Source: T1Sed10-49 sp046498405
GTDB lineage: Bacteria; Actinomycetota; Nitriliruptoria; Euzebyales; Egibacteraceae
Length of the DNA stretch: 10,154 nt
Reading direction: 5' to 3'
Assembly (NCBI GenBank): GCA_046498405.1
Contig: JAWOAS010000063.1
Location: 1-10,154, forward strand
The translations under genes and the position numbers were made by a program. Positions within the stretch are counted from its first letter, which is position 1. Every line of letters begins with the position of its first letter. The notes below the pieces were generated by a model that was not told the DNA's origin, ran no database searches, and saw nothing but the letters and a program-made list of their open reading frames with translations. Shown here in pieces: positions 1 to 5,373 of the stretch.

Positions 1-587
1 GCGTCGGGGATCTCCACCGGCGCGTAGGTGTGCCAGTGCTGGTCCTTGCCCAGGGCCACCGGCGGGGTCAGCGTGCCGACCTTGGCCGAGGCCAGCCGCA
101 GCTCGGGGCGGTAGCCGCGCTTCTCCGCGGGGGTCTCGAAGACGATGCCCCAGCCACGACGGTCGAGGTCGTGGTAGGCCTCGGTGAACCACTCGCCGTG
201 GAGGCGCTCGGCGCCGGCGAGCAGTTGGGTGCGGTCGAGGGTGCCCCGCCCCGAGGAGCTGCCGTCGACGAAGCGGTCGACGCCGAAGGCGCGGTGGAAG
301 GGCAGGACGTCGACGGCGTTGAGCGGGCGCCCGCCGAGGCGGTGCCAGCGCGTCGTGAGGATCGCGAAGGCCAGCCGCAGGTCGTCGACCTCGCGCAGGC
401 CCGGTGCGCGGCGGAAGTACGCGGCGTTGAGGAAGTCGGTGGCCCAGCCCGCCGCGGTCGGCCCGGCGATCGACCACCCGCCGAGGCGGGCGAAGCGCCC
501 CTGCGGGCTCGTGGCGACCCTCGCGGCGACGAGGGCGAGGGCCGCGCCACCGGCGATCGTCGTGGCGCGGCGTCGGCTGAGCGGCAT
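1..587 (-). CDS. Hypothetical exported protein with Tat-like N-terminus, C-terminus cut by window edge
   Basis: I do not recognise this family. The minus-strand frame is open from an ATG at 587 to the window edge and gives 195 complete residues. The start is supported by an AGGAG five bases upstream. The N-terminus has an arginine cluster (SRRR, residues 4-7) followed by an Ala/Val/Leu-rich stretch (about 11-26), which looks like a Tat signal or a single membrane anchor; no convincing cleavage site is visible. The rest is soluble in character and rich in aromatic residues, with stretches such as VDDLRLAFAILTTRWHR (67-83) and DVLPFHRAFGVDRF (93-106). It lies 135 bp downstream of the biotin ligase on the same strand with its own ribosome binding site, so it may be co-transcribed or separate. 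The gene is well supported by codon usage and the start; its function is unknown. Confidence 0.72.
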   Translation of the reverse strand, partial: MPLSRRRATTIAGGAALALVAARVATSPQGRFARLGGWSIAGPTAAGWATDFLNAAYFRRAPGLREVDDLRLAFAILTTRWHRLGGRPLNAVDVLPFHRAFGVDRFVDGSSSGRGTLDRTQLLAGAERLHGEWFTEAYHDLDRRGWGIVFETPAEKRGYRPELRLASAKVGTLTPPVALGKDQHWHTYAPVEIPD

Positions 588-702
588 GGCAACTCCTGGG
601 GGGCGCAGTGGCTGTTGGCGGCAGCGTGCCCACTCTGCGCCGGGCGACACCGCGGCCCGCCGCTGGGTCCTCGCCCCGCCGCCACCGTGGCCGGCCGGCG
701 CC

Positions 703-721
703 GCCGCGGGGTCGCCGCGGC
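703..721 (-). terminator. GC-rich hairpin just after birA
   Basis: A perfect 7-bp inverted repeat (GCCGCGG, 5-base loop, CCGCGGC) lies two bases beyond the birA stop codon on the minus strand. There is no T-tract, so it is at most a weak or Rho-assisted terminator. Chance hairpins are common at this GC content. Confidence 0.25.
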
Positions 722-722
722 C

Positions 723-1523
723 TCAGCCGTCGGCGGGCCGGACGTGGATGACGTCGCCGGCGTCGACGGCGACCTCGCCGTCGTCGGTGGCCACGAGCAG
801 CCGCCCGTCGTCGGCGATGGCCGTGGCCCGACCGGCCAGCGGCGCCGCGCCGGGGCGCTCGACGCGGACGTCCTCGCCGATCGTCGCGCACCGCGCCCGG
901 TAGCCGGCCAGGGTCGCGGCGGGATCGTCCTGCCACTCGCCGTAGCGACGGTCGAGCACCCCAACGAGGCCGGCGAGCAGCCTCCAGCGGTCGATGGCGC
1001 GCCCGGCCTCCTCGGCCAGCGAGGTCGCGCCGGCGAGGTCGGCGGGGCGCTCGAGGCCGCGCCAGTCGACGTTGCAGCCGATCCCGGCGATCGCCGCCGC
1101 GGGATCGCGCTCGACGAGGACCCCCGCGGCCTTGCGACCTCCGACGAGGAGGTCGTTGGGCCACTTCAGGGCGACGTCGGGCTCGGCGGGGCCCTCACGC
1201 AGGTGCGCGGCGACGACCTCGGCGAGGACGCTACCGACGAGCAGGGGCAGCGTCGCCATCGCCGCCTCGGCGACCTGCGGGCGCAGCACGAGGCTGACCA
1301 TCAGCGACGTGCCCGCCGGCGCCTGCCAGGCCCGGCCCAGGCGTCCGCGCCCGGCGGTCTGGACGTCGGCGGCCACCGCGTGGATCTCGGCGACGCCGCG
1401 GCGGGCGGCCTCGAGGGCCACGGCGTTGGTCGAGCCCACCTCCGGGTGGAACTCGAGACCCGACAGGCGGCTCGGGCCGTCGACGAGGGAGCGCACGAGG
1501 GCCTCAGGTGGTGGCTGGCTCAT
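723..1523 (-). CDS. birA: Biotin--[acetyl-CoA-carboxylase] ligase, class I (no HTH domain)
   Basis: Biotin-protein ligase of 266 aa. It activates biotin with ATP to biotinyl-5'-AMP and transfers it to the lysine of the carrier domain, here most plausibly Lys540 of the biotin carboxylase fusion at 5374-7200. Visible family motifs are GSTN (30-33), the biotin/adenylate loop QTAGRGRLGRAW (55-66), KWPNDLL (120-126), the catalytic lysine in RKAAGVLVE (Lys131) and GIGCNV (147-152). The last 60 or so residues match the small SH3-like C-terminal domain. The protein begins directly with the catalytic domain, so the winged-helix repressor domain of E. coli BirA is missing and it should not repress transcription. 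I chose the ATG at 1523 because GAGGA lies eight bases upstream. An in-frame start at 1586 would add a poorly conserved Arg-rich leader running into the divergent promoter. It is transcribed away from the carboxyltransferase gene across a 74-bp gap. Confidence 0.93.
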   Translation of the reverse strand: MSQPPPEALVRSLVDGPSRLSGLEFHPEVGSTNAVALEAARRGVAEIHAVAADVQTAGRGRLGRAWQAPAGTSLMVSLVLRPQVAEAAMATLPLLVGSVLAEVVAAHLREGPAEPDVALKWPNDLLVGGRKAAGVLVERDPAAAIAGIGCNVDWRGLERPADLAGATSLAEEAGRAIDRWRLLAGLVGVLDRRYGEWQDDPAATLAGYRARCATIGEDVRVERPGAAPLAGRATAIADDGRLLVATDDGEVAVDAGDVIHVRPADG

Positions 1524-1558
1524 GGCCGGCATCCTCGCAGGTCCGCCCCGCCTCCTCC

Positions 1559-1564
1559 TAGACT
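1559..1564 (+). promoter_or_regulatory. Candidate -10 element (TAGACT) for the carboxyltransferase gene
   Basis: TAGACT fits the TANNNT pattern of actinobacterial housekeeping promoters and lies in the 74-bp gap between birA and accD. It would start transcription near 1571 and give a leader of about 27 bases that includes the GGAGGG ribosome binding site. No good -35 hexamer is seen. Confidence 0.4.
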
Positions 1565-1597
1565 CCCCGCCCAGCACCGCACGCACAGGGAGGGCCC

Positions 1598-3160
1598 GTG
1601 GCCGACACGACCGCCGAGCGGCTCGACGAGCTGCGCCGCCGCGTCGCCGAGGTCCACGCCGGGGGCGGCGCCGCGGCGGCCGAGCGCCAGCGCGCCAAGG
1701 GCAAGGCCACCGCCCGCGAGCGCCTCGAGCTGCTGCTCGACCCCGGCTCGTTCGTCGAGATCGGCCGCCTCGCGACCCGCCGCGACGACGGCTCCGGGGG
1801 GCCCGCGGTGCCCGGCGACGGCGTCGTCACCGGCCACGGCACGATCGACGGGCGGCGCGTCTGCGTCTTCAGCCAGGACTTCACCGTCCTCGGCGGCTCC
1901 CTCGGGCAGGTCCACGCCGAGAAGATCGTCAAGCTCATGGACGCCGCACTGCGCATGGGCGTGCCGCTGGTCGGGCTCAACGACTCCGGCGGCGCGCGCA
2001 TCCAGGAGGGCGTGGCCGCCCTCGGCGGCTACGGCGAGATCTTCCGCCGCAACGTCGCCGCCTCGGGGGTCGTCCCGCAGCTGTCGGCGATCATGGGCCC
2101 CTGCGCGGGTGGCGCGGTGTACTCCCCGGCGATGACCGACTTCGTCGTCATGGTCGAGGGCACGAGCCACATGTTCATCACCGGCCCGGAGGTCATCAGG
2201 ACCGTCACCGGCGAGGACGTGACCTTCGAGGAGCTCGGCGGCGCGCACGCCCACGCGACGCGCTCGGGCGTGGCCCACCTCGCCGCCGACGACGAGGAGG
2301 CCTGCCTCGAGGACCTCAAGGTGCTCCTGTCCTACCTGCCGCAGAACAACCTCGAGGAACCGCCCCACGAGCCGCCGGTCGACGACCCCGAGCGGGCCGA
2401 CGCCGCGCTCGACACGCTCGTGCCCGACAGCCCGAACGCCCCCTACGACATGCGCGAGGTCGTCACCCGCGTCGTCGACGACGGCGAGCTCCTCGAGCTC
2501 TCGCTGGCCTACGCCGCGAACCTCGTCACCGGCTTCGCCCGCCTCGACGGCCACCCCGTCGGCGTCGTCGCCAACCAGCCGACCCACCTCGCCGGCGTCC
2601 TCGACGTCGACGCCTCGGAGAAGGGCGCGCGCTTCGTGCGCACCTGCGACGCCTTCAACGTGCCGCTGCTGACCTTCGTCGACGTCCCCGGGTTCCTGCC
2701 CGGCACCGACCAGGAGTGGGGCGGGATCATCCGCCATGGCGCCAAGCTCCTCTACGCCTACTGCGAGGCCACGGTGCCCAAGCTCACCGTCATCACCCGC
2801 AAGGCCTACGGCGGGGCCTACGACGTCATGGGCTCCAAGCACGCCGGCGCCGACGTCAACCTCGCCTGGCCGACCGCGGAGATCGCCGTGATGGGCGCCG
2901 AGGGCGCCGTCGGGGTCCTGCACCGCCGCGAGCTCGCCGACCTCGCCGCGGCCGGCGGCGACGTCGAGGCGCGCCGAGCCGAGCTCGCCGAGGCCTACCA
3001 CCGCGAGCTCGCCAACCCGTGGCGCGCCGCCGAGCGCGGCTACCTCGACGACGTCATCGAGCCGTCGGCCACGCGCCCGACGCTCGTGCGCGCGCTGGCC
3101 TTCACCCGCTCCAAGCGCGAGCCCCGCCCACCCCGCAAGCACGGCAACATCCCGCTGTAG
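1598..3160 (+). CDS. Acyl-CoA carboxylase carboxyltransferase (beta) subunit, probably propionyl-CoA carboxylase
   Basis: A 520-aa carboxyltransferase of the PccB/AccD family, near the usual length of 510-540. It transfers the carboxyl group from carboxybiotin to an acyl-CoA. Motifs in order are N-terminal AKGKATARERLELLLDPGSF (33-52), first oxyanion region GGARIQEGVAALGGYG (131-146), GPCAGGAVYSPA (167-178), FITGPEVIRTVTGE (193-206), VPGFLPGTDQEWGG (363-376) and second oxyanion region KAYGGAYDVMGSK (402-414). The residue after GGAY is Asp409. In the Streptomyces enzymes Asp here marks propionyl-CoA preference and Ile acetyl-CoA, so propionyl-CoA is the likelier substrate. Translation starts at GTG (1598) behind GGAGGG. 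The epsilon-like gene follows 12 bp after the stop. The biotin-bearing subunit is not adjacent but lies 2.2 kb downstream behind two unrelated genes. The family is certain; the substrate is inferred. Confidence 0.95.
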   Translation: MADTTAERLDELRRRVAEVHAGGGAAAAERQRAKGKATARERLELLLDPGSFVEIGRLATRRDDGSGGPAVPGDGVVTGHGTIDGRRVCVFSQDFTVLGGSLGQVHAEKIVKLMDAALRMGVPLVGLNDSGGARIQEGVAALGGYGEIFRRNVAASGVVPQLSAIMGPCAGGAVYSPAMTDFVVMVEGTSHMFITGPEVIRTVTGEDVTFEELGGAHAHATRSGVAHLAADDEEACLEDLKVLLSYLPQNNLEEPPHEPPVDDPERADAALDTLVPDSPNAPYDMREVVTRVVDDGELLELSLAYAANLVTGFARLDGHPVGVVANQPTHLAGVLDVDASEKGARFVRTCDAFNVPLLTFVDVPGFLPGTDQEWGGIIRHGAKLLYAYCEATVPKLTVITRKAYGGAYDVMGSKHAGADVNLAWPTAEIAVMGAEGAVGVLHRRELADLAAAGGDVEARRAELAEAYHRELANPWRAAERGYLDDVIEPSATRPTLVRALAFTRSKREPRPPRKHGNIPL

Positions 3161-3172
3161 GAGGCACCGACG

Positions 3173-3409
3173 GTGGACGCCGATGTTGGCAGCCGACCCC
3201 CGCCCCGCCGGCGGGCGCTCGCCGACGGGCGCGTCGTCGAGGTCGCCGCCGAGGTCGGCGCCGCCGAGCTCACCGCGGTCGCCGCCGCGCTCGAGCGGCG
3301 CGTGCCGACGCCGGTGTGGCGGCGGGCGGGCATCATCGAGGCGGTCGGCAGCACGGCCACCGCCGCGCCGAGCGGGTCTTGGGCGGGTCTCGGCCGCGGC
3401 GGTCGGTAG
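3173..3409 (+). CDS. Small acyl-CoA carboxylase epsilon-like subunit
   Basis: A 78-aa protein starting at GTG behind GGAGG (eight bases), the latter overlapping the accD stop codon, so the two genes are almost certainly co-translated from one message. After a Pro/Arg-rich start, the region ADGRVVEVAAEVGAAELTAV (17-36) followed by an Ala-rich helix resembles the ELAAL...AVLA helix of actinobacterial carboxylase epsilon subunits. These short, poorly conserved proteins bind the beta subunit and stabilise the alpha-beta complex. The tail contains a lone Trp (SGSWAGLGRGGR), also epsilon-like. The 3' end lies in a 58-bp tandem duplication: the stop at 3407-3409 is reached inside the second copy, and the second copy encodes a near-identical tail in another frame, so the C-terminus may have been altered. 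Assignment rests on position and weak resemblance; existence of the gene is well supported, function moderately. Confidence 0.62.
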   Translation: MDADVGSRPPPRRRALADGRVVEVAAEVGAAELTAVAAALERRVPTPVWRRAGIIEAVGSTATAAPSGSWAGLGRGGR

Positions 3410-3456
3410 CGCGGCGGTGGCCGCACCGACCGGGCGTTGGGCAGGGCCCGGCCGCG
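3341..3456. repeat. 58-bp imperfect tandem duplication at the 3' end of the epsilon-like gene
   Basis: Copy A (3341-3398) and copy B (3399-3456) are directly adjacent and match at 45 of 58 positions by hand count, with no gap. Similarity continues a few bases past copy B. The unit is not a multiple of three, so the copies are read in different frames: copy A plus the start of B gives AVGSTATAAPSGSWAGLGRGGR broken here by the stop at 3407; copy B, read one frame over, gives AVGSAAVAAPTGRWAGPG and onward to a stop at 3474-3476. Confidence 0.8.
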
Positions 3457-3467
3457 GCCAGCGGCCG
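3449..3467. terminator. Possible bidirectional terminator hairpin between convergent genes
   Basis: A 7-bp inverted repeat (CGGCCGC, 5-base loop, GCGGCCG) sits between the epsilon-like gene and the stop codon of the convergent cupredoxin gene. It has no T-tract. It overlaps the second copy of the 58-bp repeat. Confidence 0.3.
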
Positions 3468-3472
3468 CTGAC

Positions 3473-3913
3473 CTAGCCGGTGACCTCGAGCGTGCCGTTC
3501 ATCGTCGCCTCATGGCCGGGGATCGTGCAGATGTAGTCGTAGGTGCCCGGCTCGAGCTCGACGACGTTGGTCTCGGTCTCCCCGCCGGCGATCGTGCCGA
3601 CGACCTCGATCTCGTTCGGCTCGGTGATGACGACGTTGTGGTCGGCCGCGCCCTCGTTGACGAGGGTGAACTCGACCGCGCCGGCGGCGACCTCCTCGGG
3701 GAACTCGGTGTACTCGTTGTCGATCGCGACGAACGTCGCGGTGTCGGCGATGTCGCCGTCGCCCGCGGCCTCCCCGTCACCTTCGGCCGTCTCGTCGGGA
3801 CGGTCGTCGGCGGCGACCTGTTCCTCCGGGACGACCTCGGGGGTGCCGTCGAAGCAGGCGGTGAGCCCGACGGCGAGGAAGGCGACGAGCAGGACCATCA
3901 GCGTGCGCGCCAT
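3473..3913 (-). CDS. Cupredoxin-like (blue copper) lipoprotein
   Basis: A 146-aa lipoprotein with a single small copper-binding domain. The N-terminus is a short lipoprotein signal ending in lipobox LTAC, giving lipidated Cys20. An acidic Asp/Glu/Gly-rich linker follows (about 21-56), and a plastocyanin-like beta domain covers about 57-146. The type 1 copper ligands can be read as His92 (ADHNVV), then Cys129, His134 and Met138 in YICTIPGHEATMNG. The protein should therefore be an outer-face, membrane-tethered electron carrier or copper-binding protein; its redox partner cannot be told from here. The start at 3913 is preferred because AAGGAG lies ten bases upstream and the signal begins there; an upstream in-frame start at 4024 adds 37 residues in front of the signal. 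The gene converges on the epsilon-like gene and diverges from the DUF2786 gene. Confidence 0.88.
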   Translation of the reverse strand: MARTLMVLLVAFLAVGLTACFDGTPEVVPEEQVAADDRPDETAEGDGEAAGDGDIADTATFVAIDNEYTEFPEEVAAGAVEFTLVNEGAADHNVVITEPNEIEVVGTIAGGETETNVVELEPGTYDYICTIPGHEATMNGTLEVTG

Positions 3914-3977
3914 GGGATGTCGGCTCCTTGTGCGAGGCGCCTCCGCACGATCCGCGTGGATGTTGGGTGCAGAGGTA

Positions 3978-3983
3978 AAGGTA
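3978..3983 (-). promoter_or_regulatory. Candidate -10 element for the cupredoxin gene
   Basis: On the minus strand this reads TACCTT, within the most AT-rich part of the 215-bp gap between the divergent cupredoxin and DUF2786 genes. No clear -35 element is seen. The remainder of the gap (3914-4128) holds no gene that I can support. Confidence 0.25.
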
Positions 3984-4116
3984 GTGATCGGAGCCAGTGT
4001 GCCGCGTCGGCCGCCGATGACCACCCTTTGAGGCGTCTCGTCGGCCCGGGCGCGGCCACCGCGCCGGTATCCACAGCCCCATCGCGCCGGACCACCGGGG
4101 TCGCGCCGCGCGCTGG

Positions 4117-4122
4117 CAGACT
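4117..4122 (+). promoter_or_regulatory. Candidate -10 element giving a leaderless message
   Basis: CAGACT ends six bases before the ATG at 4129, which would place the transcription start at or very near the A of the start codon. The absence of any Shine-Dalgarno sequence before this ATG agrees with leaderless translation, which is common in actinobacteria. Confidence 0.35.
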
Positions 4123-4128
4123 CCGCGC

Positions 4129-5289
4129 ATGGTCCACCGACGACGCCGCAGGCCCCACGCGGGCCGCCCGCCCATCGACGAGCTGCTGCGCCCGGCGATG
4201 CAGGCCCTCCGGTTGGGCACCGACTCCCCCGAGCTCGCCGCGCTGGCCGCCGACCTCGACGCCGCCGTGCCCGCCGCCGGGCGCCTCGTCGACGAGGACC
4301 TCGCCGCGGCCCTGGCCCGGGGATGGAACCCCGCCGAGCTCGTCCACGTCGCCGACGTCGACCTCGAGCCCGCCACCGTCGCCGTGCTCGCCGCAGCGGT
4401 GCACGAGGCCCCCGCGGTCTCCGAGGCCGCGGGGCCGCGGTGGCGGGGCGAGCTCGAGGACCTCGCCGGCCGGGCCCGCGAGGCCGCGCGCGTGGCGGGA
4501 CGCGACCGGCTCTACGCGCTGCTGGCCTGCGCGTCCTTCCTCGAAGGGCTGCCGACGGTGCCGGCGACGACGGCGGCGGCGGGGGCGCGCCGGCCCTCGC
4601 AGCTCGACGCGCGGGTGCTCGCCCGGGTGCGGGCCCTGCTGGCCAAGGCCGAGTCGACGGCCTACGAGGAGGAGGCCGAGGCGCTGTCGGCCAAGGCGCA
4701 GGCGCTCATCGCCCAGCACGCCATCGACGAGGCGCTGCTGGCCGCCGGCAGCGACGACGTCGGCGCCCCCGGCCTGCGGCGGATCCTGCTTTCGGGGCCC
4801 TACCTCGACGCCCAGCACGCCCTCATCGCCGCGGTCGCGCGCGCCAACCGCTGCCAGGCGATCTACGAGCCGTGGGCCCGCTGGGTCAGCCTCCTCGGCT
4901 ACGACACCGACCTCGACGCCATCGACCTGCTCGCCACCTCGCTGCTCGCCCAGGCCACCCAGGCGATGCGGCGGCACGGCCCCAAGCGCGACGCCGCCGG
5001 CCGCTCGCGCACCCGCTCGTTCCGCCGCTCGTTCCTGCTCGGCTACGCCGGGCGCATCGGCGAGCGCCTGCGCGAGGCCACCGACGCCCAGGTCGCCGAA
5101 GCCGGCGGCGACGCGCTGCCGGTGCTGGCCAGCCGCGAGGAGCGCGTCGCCGCCGCGGTGCGCGAGACCTTCCCGCGCCTGCAGACCAAGCGCTCGTCGG
5201 TCAGCAACGGCGGCGGCTGGCACGCCGGTCGGGCGGCCGCCGACGAGGCCGAGCTCAACGCCGCGCGGCGGCGGCTGCGCCGACGGTGA
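4129..5289 (+). CDS. DUF2786 domain-containing protein
   Basis: A 386-aa cytoplasmic protein. Residues about 163-205 match the DUF2786 signature, a short helical region with the pattern RVRALLAKAEST, then EEEAEALSAKAQALIAQHAID. The region after it (about 215-386) contains GPYLDAQHALIAAVARANRC (223-242), a cluster TRSFRRSFLLGYAGRIGERL (295-314) and an Arg-rich end, as in other DUF2786 proteins whose molecular function is unknown to me. The first 160 residues are mostly Ala/Leu-rich helices with an Arg-rich opening (HRRRRR), which could bind nucleic acid, but that is a guess. There is no ribosome binding site before the ATG; a promoter-like hexamer immediately upstream suggests leaderless expression. 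It lies between the two halves of the carboxylase but has its own promoter-like element, and nothing ties it to that enzyme. Confidence 0.85.
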   Translation: MVHRRRRRPHAGRPPIDELLRPAMQALRLGTDSPELAALAADLDAAVPAAGRLVDEDLAAALARGWNPAELVHVADVDLEPATVAVLAAAVHEAPAVSEAAGPRWRGELEDLAGRAREAARVAGRDRLYALLACASFLEGLPTVPATTAAAGARRPSQLDARVLARVRALLAKAESTAYEEEAEALSAKAQALIAQHAIDEALLAAGSDDVGAPGLRRILLSGPYLDAQHALIAAVARANRCQAIYEPWARWVSLLGYDTDLDAIDLLATSLLAQATQAMRRHGPKRDAAGRSRTRSFRRSFLLGYAGRIGERLREATDAQVAEAGGDALPVLASREERVAAAVRETFPRLQTKRSSVSNGGGWHAGRAAADEAELNAARRRLRRR

Positions 5290-5337
5290 GCGCGCGCTGA
5301 CCCGCCGCGGGGCCGACCGCCGGCGCGGCCGAGGATC

Positions 5338-5343
5338 TAGCAT
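5338..5343 (+). promoter_or_regulatory. Candidate -10 element (TAGCAT) for the biotin carboxylase gene
   Basis: TAGCAT lies 31 bases before the ATG at 5374 and fits TANNNT. A start near 5350 leaves a 24-base leader containing GGGAGG eight bases before the ATG. The -35 region (near 5313, CCGACC) is weak. It suggests that the alpha subunit is transcribed separately from the beta subunit. Confidence 0.4.
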
Positions 5344-5373
5344 GACGCGGCGCCGTCGAGGGAGGCACCGTCG

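Noticed and set aside
1524..1586. Longer birA start at 1586
   Set aside because: The added residues are Arg/Gly-rich, not conserved in the family, and would cross the divergent promoter region. The ATG at 1523 has a well-placed GAGGA.
1524..1597. BirA-type operator controlling biotin or carboxylase genes
   Set aside because: The ligase lacks the DNA-binding domain, and I saw no inverted repeat of the BirA-operator type in the divergent gap.
30..2135. A 701-codon plus-strand open frame
   Set aside because: It is the antisense shadow of the exported-protein and birA genes and an off-frame reading of the carboxyltransferase; no domain is recognisable in it.
3183..3476. ATG-started 97-codon frame as the gene downstream of accD
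   Set aside because: The GTG at 3173 has the better ribosome binding site and a more epsilon-like reading. This frame shows family-like sequence only in the duplicated tail.
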